In this document: piece by piece, positions 1-8,441 of the stretch | How the letters are laid out: every line of letters starts with the position of its first letter | Position numbering within the stretch: position 1 is the first letter of the stretch | From: Micromonospora lupini | GTDB taxonomy: Bacteria > Actinomycetota > Actinomycetes > Mycobacteriales > Micromonosporaceae | NCBI RefSeq assembly: GCF_026342015.1 | Contig: NZ_JAPENL010000002.1 | Span: 1,927,001-1,991,000, forward strand | Length of the DNA stretch: 64,000 bases | Direction: 5' to 3' | The notes under the pieces: generated by a model | The model's database searches: none | What the model was told of the DNA's origin: nothing | Seen by the model: only the letters and a program-made list of their open reading frames with translations | Program-made: the position numbers and the translations under genes

Positions 1-695
1 GACCCTCGGGCGCCGATGACCAGGTCACCTTCCCAGTGCCCCGGCACGGCCCGGTCAGCGACCTCCGCCGGGCGAGTCGAGATGTGAAAGTCACGCACCC
101 ACGGGCGTCCCCGCAGCGCGCTGGCCTGTCGTGACTGCTGGCGGCGGCCGGTGCGTCCTGAGCGCAGAGCGACCTGCCGGGCGAGTTCTTGGCGCATCCC
201 ACCCCGGGCCTGGAAGTAAATCGCCTGGTAGATCGTCTCGTGTGACACCCACATCTCCGGTCTGTCGGGGAACTCCCGCCGCAACGACCGGGCGATCTGC
301 TGCGGCGAATGCCGCTGCGTCAGACGATCCCTGACCGTCTCCCACAACGGCGGCCACGCCCGCCCCCACCTCGGACGCAACTTCCCCTCACGAAGACGCC
401 GCGCCCGCTCATCCGCCTTGCCCTGAGCGTTGCGGTGACAGTACTTCCACCGATACACCCCACCCCACCCCTTCGGGTAGCCCACCCCCGCCACATACCC
501 CGGAGCAGGACCATGCGGATGCCGCTGACCCGTCGGCACCCGACCCCCCGTACCGCAGTGATTCCGCGACAACTCCCGCCACACCGTCGAGCGATCCCGC
601 CCGATCACCTGCCCGATCTGCGGACAACTCAACCCCTGACCGAACAACACCTCAATCTGCGCCCGCTCCGCGGACGACAACCTCTGCCCCGGCAT
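1..695 (-). CDS. IS30-family transposase, C-terminal part missing at window edge
   Basis: The minus strand is open from an ATG at 695 to the left edge, about 231 codons without a stop. It begins MPGQRLSSAERAQIEVLFGQ, an IS30-type helix-turn-helix (SCPQIGQVIGRDRSTVWREL), and continues with a second DNA-binding stretch (RDRLTQRHSPQQIARSL). It ends in the IS30 hallmark PGHWEGDLVIGARG, which holds the first catalytic Asp of the DDE domain. The remaining DDE residues would lie left of the window. An in-frame TGA nine bases upstream fixes the start. IS30 enzymes move their own element by cut/copy of the terminal repeats. Whether this copy is intact cannot be judged here. Confidence 0.9.
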   Translation of the reverse strand, partial: MPGQRLSSAERAQIEVLFGQGLSCPQIGQVIGRDRSTVWRELSRNHCGTGGRVPTGQRHPHGPAPGYVAGVGYPKGWGGVYRWKYCHRNAQGKADERARRLREGKLRPRWGRAWPPLWETVRDRLTQRHSPQQIARSLRREFPDRPEMWVSHETIYQAIYFQARGGMRQELARQVALRSGRTGRRQQSRQASALRGRPWVRDFHISTRPAEVADRAVPGHWEGDLVIGARG

Positions 696-724
696 GACCC
701 CTCATCCTGACGAGAATCCACCCC

Positions 725-745
725 GTTGCAACAACCACTTGAGCC
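725..745. repeat. Probable IS30 terminal inverted repeat
   Basis: The stretch GTTGCAACAACCACTTGAGC lies about 30 bp upstream of the transposase start, where the terminal repeat of an IS30 element is expected, and it resembles actinomycete IS30 ends as I remember them. The partner repeat lies outside the window, so the match cannot be confirmed here. Confidence 0.5.
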
Positions 746-790
746 CAAGGCGACGGAGGGCACTACATCCAGGATCGAGCGCGATCTTGC

Positions 791-829
791 GGCGGGGGGC
801 GGGGCGGGGGCGGGGCGGGGGCGGGGGGC
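791..829 (+). repeat. G-run tract, possible G-quadruplex
   Basis: Six or more runs of four to six G separated by single C bases (GGGGGGC, GGGGC, GGGGGC units) lie between the IS end and the serine dehydratase gene. The pattern satisfies the usual G4 rule of four G-runs with short loops. No gene is seen from 746 to 1025; the rest is G-rich sequence with no recognisable riboswitch. Confidence 0.55.
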
Positions 830-1025
830 AAGCGGCGCGGGCGGGGTGGGGCGCGGGTGAGCTGCCGGATGGGTGGTGAGCTGGGCGGGTAGGCTCGCTG
901 GTCGGGCACCCACACCCCGGGTGGCCGGCGGGCGCCCGACCGGGCGCCCACGAGCGGGGCTACCGGACCGGTGGCCACGACCGGGCGGATCCCGTACGAC
1001 GGGACGACGCCGAGGAAGCGCAGCC

Positions 1026-2396
1026 ATGATCAGTGTTTTCGACCTCTTCAGCGTCGGCATCGGGCCGTCCAGCTCGCACACCGTCGGGCCGATGCGGGCC
1101 GCCCGTACGTTCGTGGCCGGGCTCAAGGCCGACGGGCTGCTCACCGAGACGGCGCGGGTGCAGGCCGAGCTGTTCGGTTCGCTGGGCGCCACCGGGCACG
1201 GGCACGGCAGCGACCGGGCGGTGCTGCTGGGTCTGGCCGGTGAGTCGCCGGAGACCGTCGACACCGACACCGTCGGTCCTCGCGTCGAGCGGATCCGCGC
1301 CGAGCGGCGGATCAGTCTGCTGGGCGCGCACGAGATCGACTTCGACCCGGACCGGGACCTGACGTTGCACCGTCGCCGATCGCTGCCGTACCACCCGAAT
1401 GGGATGACCTTCGTGGCCTTCGACGCGGCCGGGGAGCAGGTCAGGGCGCGGAGCTACTACTCCGTCGGCGGCGGCTTCGTGGTGGACGAGGCGGCGGCGG
1501 GGGCGGACCGGATCAAGCCGGACAGCACGCGGGTGCGGTACCCGTTCCTGACCGGGGCGCAGCTGCTGGAGGTGACCACCCGCACCGGGCTGTCGATCAG
1601 CGAGGTGATGCTCGCCAACGAGCGCTCGTGGCGAAGCGAGGCGGAGATCCGGGCGGGTCTGCTGGAGATCTGGCGGGTGATGCAGGAGTGCGTGCAGCGC
1701 GGCTGCGAGCGGGACGGCGTACTCCCTGGGGGGTTGAAGGTTCGGCGGCGCGCGGCGGAGCTGCGGCGCGGCCTGGAGGCGGACGCCGGGACGGCGGATC
1801 CGCTGCACGTGATGGACTGGGTGACGCTTTTCGCGCTCGCGGTGAACGAGGAGAACGCGGCAGGCGGTCGGGTGGTGACCGCGCCGACGAACGGCGCGGC
1901 GGGGATCATCCCGGCGGTGCTGCACTACTACAGCCGCTTCGTCGAGAAGGCCGATGACGACGGCGTGGTGCGGTTCCTGTTGGCGGCCGGCGCGATCGGT
2001 GTGCTGTTCAAGGAGAACGCGTCGATCTCCGGCGCGGAGGTCGGCTGTCAGGGTGAGGTCGGCTCGGCGTGCTCGATGGCGGCGGCGGGGCTGGCCGAGG
2101 CGCTCGGTGGCACCCCCGAGCAGGTGGAGAACGCCGCCGAGATCGGGATGGAGCACAACCTCGGCCTGACCTGTGACCCGGTGGGTGGCCTGGTGCAGAT
2201 CCCCTGCATCGAGCGGAACGCGGTGGCTAGCATCAAGGCGATCACGGCCGCCCGGCTGGCCCTGCGCGGCGACGGTGTGCACAAGGTGTCGTTGGACAAG
2301 GTCATCAAGACCATGCGGGAGACGGGCGCCGACATGAAGGTCAAGTACAAGGAGACGGCGCGTGGCGGTCTGGCCGTCAACGTGATCGAGTGCTGA
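1026..2396 (+). CDS. sdaA: L-serine ammonia-lyase, iron-sulfur dependent (single chain)
   Basis: The enzyme deaminates L-serine to pyruvate and ammonia in the cytosol. The start is the ATG at 1026, giving MISVFDLFSVGIGPSSSHTVGPM, preceded by an AGGAAG ribosome site. Earlier in-frame starts add only low-complexity sequence. At 456 aa it matches the usual length of fused type 2 L-serine dehydratases. The N-terminal part is the SDH beta domain; the C-terminal catalytic part carries Cys341 (EVGCQGEVGSA), Cys383 (LTCDPVGG) and Cys394 (IPCIERN). These fit the three [4Fe-4S] ligands known in the Legionella enzyme by position and spacing. It stands alone, followed by an unrelated polymer-export operon. 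Identification is secure. Confidence 0.95.
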   Translation: MISVFDLFSVGIGPSSSHTVGPMRAARTFVAGLKADGLLTETARVQAELFGSLGATGHGHGSDRAVLLGLAGESPETVDTDTVGPRVERIRAERRISLLGAHEIDFDPDRDLTLHRRRSLPYHPNGMTFVAFDAAGEQVRARSYYSVGGGFVVDEAAAGADRIKPDSTRVRYPFLTGAQLLEVTTRTGLSISEVMLANERSWRSEAEIRAGLLEIWRVMQECVQRGCERDGVLPGGLKVRRRAAELRRGLEADAGTADPLHVMDWVTLFALAVNEENAAGGRVVTAPTNGAAGIIPAVLHYYSRFVEKADDDGVVRFLLAAGAIGVLFKENASISGAEVGCQGEVGSACSMAAAGLAEALGGTPEQVENAAEIGMEHNLGLTCDPVGGLVQIPCIERNAVASIKAITAARLALRGDGVHKVSLDKVIKTMRETGADMKVKYKETARGGLAVNVIEC

Positions 2397-2468
2397 GTCC
2401 GGCCGATTCGGGGCATTCGTTCACCGACTGCTAACCTGTCGTCCGTTTCAGGAGGCGGGAGGCTCGCG

Positions 2469-3296
2469 GTGACCTCTGGCGTCGCGGCCCTGTGGTCGCA
2501 CCGAAACTCGCTGCGCATCCTGGTCAGGCGGGACCTGGCGGTGAAGTACCAGCAGTCGGTGCTGGGCTACTTCTGGTCGTTGATCGAGCCGCTCGGCATG
2601 GGCGCCATCTACTGGTTCGTCTTCGGGGTGCTCTACTCCCGCGACACCGGCCGGCACCTCGGCGAGGCGGCCGGATCGTACCCGCTGTTCCTGATCACCG
2701 GGATCTTCGCCTGGATGTGGGCCAGTTCGGCGCTGAGTGAGGCCACAAACGCGCTTACCGGCCAGTCCCGGCTGATCACCACGATGAACGTGCCGCGGCA
2801 GGTCTTCCCGATCGGCCGGGTCACCGGTCGGTTCGCCGAGTACGCGGCCGGCCTGCCGATCCTGATCGCCATCGCGGTGATCTACGCGGCGCACGGCCGG
2901 ATTCACCCCGGCTGGTCGCTGCTCGCCCTGCCGCTCGCGGTGGCGGTGCAGGCGGTGCTGCTTGTCGGGCTGGCCCTGCTGCTGTCCGCGTGGAACGTGC
3001 TGATGCGCGACGTGGAGCGGTTCCTGCGGTTGATCATCCGGGTGCTGTTCTACGCCACGCCGATCATCTATCCGCTCAGCCTGGTCCGGGAGTCCGGACT
3101 GCCGGGGTGGCTGAAGGTGGTGTACGAGCTGAACCCGCTGGTCGGGATCTTCCAACTGCACCACGCGATCTGGTACCCGGACGAGTTCCCGGACGCCCGG
3201 CTGCTCGCCACCACCGTCGTCGGCAGCCTGCTGGTGCTGGCCGCCGGCTGGTGGTCGTTCCGCCGGTTGGAACCCGCAGTGCTCAAGGAACTCTGA
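2469..3296 (+). CDS. ABC-2 type polysaccharide/teichoic acid export permease
   Basis: A 275-aa integral membrane protein with about six hydrophobic segments. Its N-terminal amphipathic region (LVRRDLAVKYQQSVLGYFWSLIEPL) is characteristic of TagG/Wzm permeases, which move a lipid-linked polymer across the membrane. The GTG start at 2469 follows a GGAGGCGGGAGG ribosome site. The next gene, its ATPase, begins one base after the stop. TAACCT at 2432-2437 could be a -10 element for the operon. The exported polymer is inferred from the downstream enzymes, not from this protein itself. Confidence 0.9.
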   Translation: MTSGVAALWSHRNSLRILVRRDLAVKYQQSVLGYFWSLIEPLGMGAIYWFVFGVLYSRDTGRHLGEAAGSYPLFLITGIFAWMWASSALSEATNALTGQSRLITTMNVPRQVFPIGRVTGRFAEYAAGLPILIAIAVIYAAHGRIHPGWSLLALPLAVAVQAVLLVGLALLLSAWNVLMRDVERFLRLIIRVLFYATPIIYPLSLVRESGLPGWLKVVYELNPLVGIFQLHHAIWYPDEFPDARLLATTVVGSLLVLAAGWWSFRRLEPAVLKEL

Positions 3297-3297
3297 C

Positions 3298-4044
3298 GTG
3301 GCCGCGCCGATCATCGAGGCGGACGGCCTGGGCATCCGGTTCGTCCGCAACCGTCGCCGCCAACTGCGGCTGCGCGAGCTGTTCATCCACCGGGGCGGGC
3401 GCGGCGCCCTGCCCGGCCAGTTCTGGCCGCTGCGCGACGTGTCGTTCACAGTCGAGCCGGGCGAGACCGTCGGGGTGATCGGCCGCAACGGCACCGGCAA
3501 GAGCACCCTGCTGCGGCTGATCGCCGGGGTGCTCATCCCGGACGAGGGCGACATCCGGGTGCACGGCGCGGTGGCGCCGTTGCTTGAGTTGTCCGCCGGT
3601 TTCTCCAACGACCTGACCGGGCGGGAGAACCTGCACCTGGTCGGTGGACTGCACGGGCTGTCGGCGAGCTACCTGAAGCGGCACTTCGACGAGATCGTCG
3701 AGTTCGCCGGTGAGCAGGTGGAACGGGCCATCGACACGTCGGTGCGGCACTACTCGTCGGGGATGAAGGTGCGGCTCGGCTTCGCGATCATCTCGCACCT
3801 GCCGCACCCGATCCTGCTGATGGACGAGGTGACCGCGGTCGGGGACGCGGAGTTCCGCAAGAAGTGTTACGCGACGATTGATCGTCTGCTCGGGGAGGGG
3901 CGCACGCTCGTGCTGGTGTCACACAACGAAAAGGACCTGACCCGGTTCTGCCGTCGGGGGTTGTACCTCGACGCGGGCCGGTTGACGCTCGACGGCACCA
4001 TCGCCGAGGCGCTCGACGCGTACCACGCCGCGGTTCCGCGGTGA
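3298..4044 (+). CDS. ABC transporter ATP-binding protein, polymer export (TagH/Wzt type)
   Basis: At 248 aa it carries Walker A GRNGTGKST, signature YSSGMKVRLGF (the SSGM variant usual in TagH/Wzt/RfbE ATPases), Walker B ILLMDEVTAVGD and the switch region LVSHNEKD. It powers the permease encoded directly upstream. There is no C-terminal polymer-binding domain of the long Wzt type, so length regulation by this protein is unlikely. The last four bases (GTGA) overlap the start of the next gene, indicating translational coupling. Confidence 0.92.
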   Translation: MAAPIIEADGLGIRFVRNRRRQLRLRELFIHRGGRGALPGQFWPLRDVSFTVEPGETVGVIGRNGTGKSTLLRLIAGVLIPDEGDIRVHGAVAPLLELSAGFSNDLTGRENLHLVGGLHGLSASYLKRHFDEIVEFAGEQVERAIDTSVRHYSSGMKVRLGFAIISHLPHPILLMDEVTAVGDAEFRKKCYATIDRLLGEGRTLVLVSHNEKDLTRFCRRGLYLDAGRLTLDGTIAEALDAYHAAVPR

Positions 4045-6083
4045 CGCTCGCGATCGTGCTCGCCGCCGGGACGTCCGCGGCGGGCCTGACCACCGCGTCC
4101 GGCGAGCCGCTGGCCGACCGTCTCGCCGCCCAGCTACGCCGGGCCGGGGCGGCCGAGGTGCGCTTCGCCGCCACCCTCGACGAGCTGGCCGCGCTCGCCG
4201 ACGCCGCCGACGGGCCGCTGCTTGTCAGTGGCACCGACCTGGTGGCGCACACCGCCGTACTGCGGCATCTCGCCACCAGCCCGGTGGGACCGACTGTGGC
4301 GTTGGTGCTTACCGACCCGCCGGTGCCCGGACGGACGGCCGTGCGTGAGGAGCGCGGCCAGATCGTCGACGCCGGCACGCTGGACGCCCTCGACGGCGAC
4401 GCCACGGGCGTGTTCGGTGGCGCGTTGCGCGTCGGCGTCGACGACCTGCCGACCCTGGCCGCCGCCGCGCGGGCCGCCGCCGTCGGCGCGCGGCCCGTCA
4501 CCGCTCCGCTCGGCCCGGCCGGCGACGTGTCGCCGCTGCCGGCCGCCGGGGATGCCGGACCGGGCAACCCCGGGTCCGCCGTGGACCGGCTCGTCGCGGG
4601 TCTCGCGGCGCTCGGCACCCTGATCTTCGCCCAGCGGGTACGTCTGCTCGTGGCGCACCGGGTCGAGGACAGCGCCGGGCTGGTCGCCGCCGAGGCGGCG
4701 GTGACGGCTGTCGACGAGGACCGTGCCGAGCTGCGGCTGTCGGTGAAGGAGAAGGACGACTTCTTCTCCACGTACTTCGTCAGCACCTGGTCCCCGTACG
4801 TGGTGCGGTTGGCGGCACGGCTGCGGCTCACGCCGACCGGGGTCACGGTGATCTCGGTGCTGTTCGCGCTGGCCGCCGCTGTGCTGTTCGGGGTCGGCGG
4901 GCGGCCGGCGCTGGTCGGCGGGGCGGTGCTGCTCTACCTCGGCTTCGTGCTTGACTGCGTCGACGGCCAGTTGGCCCGCTACACCCGGCACTTCAGCGCG
5001 TGGGGCGGTTGGCTGGACACGATGGCCGACCGGGCGAAGGAGTACCTGGTCTACGCCGGCCTCGGCTTCGGGGTGAGCCACGCCGGGCTGGGCAACGGCT
5101 GGGCCCTCGCCATCGCCGCGATGACGTTGCAGACCGTCCGGCACATGACCGACACCTGGTACGGGGTGCTGCACGACGAGGCGGCACGCCGGCCCCGGAC
5201 GACTGCGGGCGCCAGCGGCGGGATCGGTGACCGGCTGAACGCCGCCTCGACGCGGGTGCAGGCGGACACGGGCTCGCTGTCGTACTGGCTGAAGCGGACC
5301 GTGGTGTTCCCGATCGGCGAGCGGTGGGCGCTTATCGCGCTGACCGTGGCGCTGTTCAACCCGCTTGTCAGCCTCGTCGCGGTGCTGGTCTGGGGCGGGT
5401 TGGCGTTCGCGTACACCGGGGCGTTGCGCACGTTGCGGGCCCGCTGGATGTGGGTGCCGGTGCTGGACACGGTCGACGCGACCCTGCACCGCGACGACGG
5501 CCCGTTGGCCCGCCGGCTGCCTGTGGTCCGCCCGATGGGGCCGCTCACCCTGGCGGTGCTCGCCGCGCTCGGCCCGGCGGTGCTGTTGGTCGCGGCCCTG
5601 GTCGGGGACTCGCCGTCGGCGCTGCGCCTGGCGGTGCCGGTGGCGTTGCTGGTGCTGCTGGCCGGTGGTCTCGGCGCCGGTGCCGCGCACAACGGCCCGC
5701 TGGACTGGCTGGTGCCGGCGGCGCTGCGGGCCGCCGAGTACCTGTTCGCGATAGCTGTCGGGGTGGTCGGCGGCGCACCGGGATGGCTGATCTTCGGGTA
5801 CGTCTTCGTGCTCACCGTGCACCACTACGACCTGACGGCCCGGCTGGAGAAGCGGCAGACGGCGCCGCCGCTGCACGCCGCCACGCTGGGCTGGGACGGA
5901 CGTTCGGTACTGCTGGCCCTCGCGGCGATTGCCGGCGTCGTGAGTATCGGCATGGCTACACTCGGTGCGTACCTTCTCGTGGTTTTCGTGGCGAGCGTCG
6001 TCCTGGCCTGGTTCGTCCGGCCGGCCCGTAGCGCGCGGGCGTCGGCCGCGCCGGTGGGCGCGGGAGGTGTCGCGCCGCGCTGA
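4041..6083 (+). CDS. CDP-alcohol phosphatidyltransferase fused to a nucleotidyltransferase-like N-terminal region
   Basis: A 680-aa membrane protein. Residues 305-330 show the complete CDP-alcohol phosphotransferase signature D-x2-D-G-x2-A-R-x8-G-x3-D-x3-D (D305, D308, G309, A312, R313, G322, D326, D330), embedded in transmembrane helices. Such enzymes transfer a phospho-alcohol from a CDP-linked donor. The first 200 residues start LAIVLAAGTSAAG, like a sugar-nucleotide transferase, but the glycine-rich loop is degenerate, so activity of that part is uncertain. The C-terminal third adds several further hydrophobic segments. Its position between export ABC genes and a CDP-glycerol polymer transferase suggests it primes or modifies a phosphate-containing surface polymer. 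The substrate is unknown. Confidence 0.85.
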   Translation: MTLAIVLAAGTSAAGLTTASGEPLADRLAAQLRRAGAAEVRFAATLDELAALADAADGPLLVSGTDLVAHTAVLRHLATSPVGPTVALVLTDPPVPGRTAVREERGQIVDAGTLDALDGDATGVFGGALRVGVDDLPTLAAAARAAAVGARPVTAPLGPAGDVSPLPAAGDAGPGNPGSAVDRLVAGLAALGTLIFAQRVRLLVAHRVEDSAGLVAAEAAVTAVDEDRAELRLSVKEKDDFFSTYFVSTWSPYVVRLAARLRLTPTGVTVISVLFALAAAVLFGVGGRPALVGGAVLLYLGFVLDCVDGQLARYTRHFSAWGGWLDTMADRAKEYLVYAGLGFGVSHAGLGNGWALAIAAMTLQTVRHMTDTWYGVLHDEAARRPRTTAGASGGIGDRLNAASTRVQADTGSLSYWLKRTVVFPIGERWALIALTVALFNPLVSLVAVLVWGGLAFAYTGALRTLRARWMWVPVLDTVDATLHRDDGPLARRLPVVRPMGPLTLAVLAALGPAVLLVAALVGDSPSALRLAVPVALLVLLAGGLGAGAAHNGPLDWLVPAALRAAEYLFAIAVGVVGGAPGWLIFGYVFVLTVHHYDLTARLEKRQTAPPLHAATLGWDGRSVLLALAAIAGVVSIGMATLGAYLLVVFVASVVLAWFVRPARSARASAAPVGAGGVAPR

Positions 6084-6099
6084 CGGAGGGACGGCCCGG

Positions 6100-8310
6100 A
6101 TGACCCTGATCAGTTTCGTGGTGCCGGCCTTCCGGGTGCAGGGATACCTGCGCGAGTGCCTGGACTCGATCCTCGGCCAGCCGGAGACCGACCTTGAGGT
6201 GATCGCCGTCGACGACTGCTCGCCCGACGCCAGCGGCGAGATCATCGACGAGTACGCGGCTCGCGACCAGCGGGTCCGGTCGGTCCGGCTGTCGGAGAAC
6301 GTCGGCCTCGGTCCAGCCCGCAACATCGGGCTGGACCAGGCCGTCGGCGAGTACGTGTGGTTTCTCGACGGGGACGACTGGCTGGTGCCGGACTGCCTGC
6401 GGGAGGTGGCCGAGCGGTTGCGCGCGACCCGGCCGGACGTGCTGCTTGTGGACCACGTGCGGACGCACTGGAACGACACCGCCACCCGCAGCGCGATGGC
6501 CGAGGTGTTCCCGGAGTCGCCCGGGGTGGCCACCTTCCGGCTGCGGGACCGGCCGGAGGCGATGCGGCTGCTGCACACCGCCTGGAACCGCCTGGTCCGC
6601 CGGGAGTTCCTGGTCGAGCTGGGGCTGCGCTTCTCGGACGGCTGGTACGAGGACGTCTCGTTCAGCTACCCGGTGCTGATGGCGGCGCAGCGGATCGGCG
6701 TACTGGATCGGGTCTGCGTCAACTACCGGCAGCGCCGCGCCGGCGCGATCACGAAGACCCGGGGGGACCGGCACTTCGAGGTGTTCCCGCAGTGGCACCG
6801 GGTCTTCCACCTGATGGACGCCTGGTCACCGGCTGTGGACGCGCTGCGGCCGGCGGTCTTCGAGCGGATGGTCTGGCACTACCTGACGGTGCTCGGCAAC
6901 GGTCAGCGGATCGCCCCGGAACTGCGGCCGGCGTTCTTCGCGCAGATCACCGCCGACTACGCGCGGTGGCTGCCGGCCGGCGGTTACCCGGTGCCTGAGG
7001 GCGTCGAGGGAGTCAAGCACCGACTGGTGGCTGCCGGCCGGTGGCGGACGTTCAGCGCGTTGCGGGCCGCCAGCCGGGCCCGTGACACGGCCCGGAGGCA
7101 GGCGCGTACGGCCCGCCGTCGGGTCGGGCCGGTGGCCCGGCGCGGCGCGCGGCTGACCCGCGACGGGCTGCTGCGCGAGTACTACCGGGCGGAGCTGCGC
7201 CGGCCGGTGGACCCGACGCTCGCCGTGTACGCGGCCTACTGGTACCGGGGATACTCCTGCAACCCGGCGGCGATCTACGAGGTGGCCCGCCGGCTGGCCC
7301 CCGGGGTGCGGGGCGTGTGGATCGTGCGCCGGGACCGGGTGGACGTCGTACCGGCCGGGGTGGAGTACGTCGTCGCCGGCACCCCTGCGTACTACCGGGT
7401 CCTCGCGCGGGCCCGGTGGTTGGTCAACAACGTCAACTACCCGGACTTCGTGCGCAAGCGCCCGGAGCAGGTGCACGTCCAGACCCACCACGGCACGCCG
7501 GTGAAGGTGATGGGGCTGGACCAGCAGCGCTACCCGATCGGCGCGGGCCGGATGGACTTCGCAGGCCTGCTGCGCCGGGTGGACCGCTGGGACTACAGCG
7601 TCAGCGCCAACAGCTTCTCCACCCAGATGTGGGACCGGGCCTATCCGGCCACCTACACGACGCTGGAGGTGGGCTATCCGCGCAACGACCGGCTGGTCAC
7701 GGCCAGTCCGGACGAGGTACGCCGGCTGCGCGCGGAGTTCGGCTTCGGGCCGGACGAGCAGGTGGTGCTGTACGCCCCGACGCACCGCGAGCACCTACCC
7801 GGCTACCGGCCGCCCTTCGACCCGGACCGGTTCGTCGCCGCGCTCGGTGACTCGGGGCGGCTGCTGATGCGTAGCCACTACTTCCACGACCGGGAGCGCC
7901 GGCCCGGCCGGCCGCTGGACGTCAAGCGGGTGCGCGACGTCAGCGGCTACCAGCGGGTGGAGGACCTCTACCTGGTCGCCGATGTCCTGGTCAGCGACTA
8001 CTCGTCGGCGATGTTCGACTATGCGGTGCTGGACCGGCCCATCGTGCTCTACGCGCCGGACTGGGAGGCGTACCGCCTGGCCCGGGGCGTCTACTTCGAC
8101 GTCACCGCGGAGCCGCCGGGGGCCGTGGCCACCACGTTCGCCGACCTGCTCGACCTGTTTCGCACCGACGCGGTGCGCTCGGACGCGGCCGACAAGGCCC
8201 GCCAGCACTTCCGGGGCCGGTTCTGCCACCTGGACGACGGGCGGGCGGCCGAGCGGGTGGTGCGCCGGGTGTTCCTCGGCGAACAGGCCGAGCCGTCGGC
8301 GGGCTGCTGA
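6100..8310 (+). CDS. Bifunctional GT2 glycosyltransferase / CDP-glycerol glycerophosphotransferase
   Basis: The ATG at 6100 follows a GGAGGG site and gives MTLISFVVPAFRVQGYLREC, a GT2 N-terminus with the DDCSPDASGE and FLDGDDW (DxD-type) motifs, over about residues 1-330. After an Arg-rich linker, residues 390-736 form a TagB/TagF-type domain with QTHHGTPVK, YAPTHREH, RSHYFHD and SDYSSAMFDYAVLDRPIVLY. This domain polymerises glycerol-phosphate or related units from CDP-alcohol. The fusion of sugar transfer and polyol-phosphate transfer in 736 aa fits synthesis of a glycosylated teichoic-acid-like chain. It lies 16 bp after the CDP-alcohol transferase, in the same operon. Confidence 0.9.
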   Translation: MTLISFVVPAFRVQGYLRECLDSILGQPETDLEVIAVDDCSPDASGEIIDEYAARDQRVRSVRLSENVGLGPARNIGLDQAVGEYVWFLDGDDWLVPDCLREVAERLRATRPDVLLVDHVRTHWNDTATRSAMAEVFPESPGVATFRLRDRPEAMRLLHTAWNRLVRREFLVELGLRFSDGWYEDVSFSYPVLMAAQRIGVLDRVCVNYRQRRAGAITKTRGDRHFEVFPQWHRVFHLMDAWSPAVDALRPAVFERMVWHYLTVLGNGQRIAPELRPAFFAQITADYARWLPAGGYPVPEGVEGVKHRLVAAGRWRTFSALRAASRARDTARRQARTARRRVGPVARRGARLTRDGLLREYYRAELRRPVDPTLAVYAAYWYRGYSCNPAAIYEVARRLAPGVRGVWIVRRDRVDVVPAGVEYVVAGTPAYYRVLARARWLVNNVNYPDFVRKRPEQVHVQTHHGTPVKVMGLDQQRYPIGAGRMDFAGLLRRVDRWDYSVSANSFSTQMWDRAYPATYTTLEVGYPRNDRLVTASPDEVRRLRAEFGFGPDEQVVLYAPTHREHLPGYRPPFDPDRFVAALGDSGRLLMRSHYFHDRERRPGRPLDVKRVRDVSGYQRVEDLYLVADVLVSDYSSAMFDYAVLDRPIVLYAPDWEAYRLARGVYFDVTAEPPGAVATTFADLLDLFRTDAVRSDAADKARQHFRGRFCHLDDGRAAERVVRRVFLGEQAEPSAGC

Positions 8311-8441
8311 CCGCACCCGCACCCCGTGCCACGTAATTGCGGTGTCATGAGCCGAACATGAGACGTTTACCCGATGTGCGAAACGAATGATCCTGGTCAC
8401 AGTCTTGTGGGGGTTCGGCCGACGACCTGGGGGAGGTGACG

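Noticed and set aside
780..1025. Glycine-type riboswitch before sdaA
   Set aside because: The expected conserved blocks and paired aptamers are absent; the leader is only G-rich sequence.
629..2282. Long minus-strand frames opposite sdaA
   Set aside because: Arg/Pro/His-rich translations without motifs, explained by GC-rich codon structure of the real plus-strand gene.
4134..6578. 814-aa minus-strand frame opposite the CDP-alcohol transferase
   Set aside because: Composition is Arg/Gln/Pro-rich with no domain, while the plus strand has the intact catalytic signature and coupling to neighbours.
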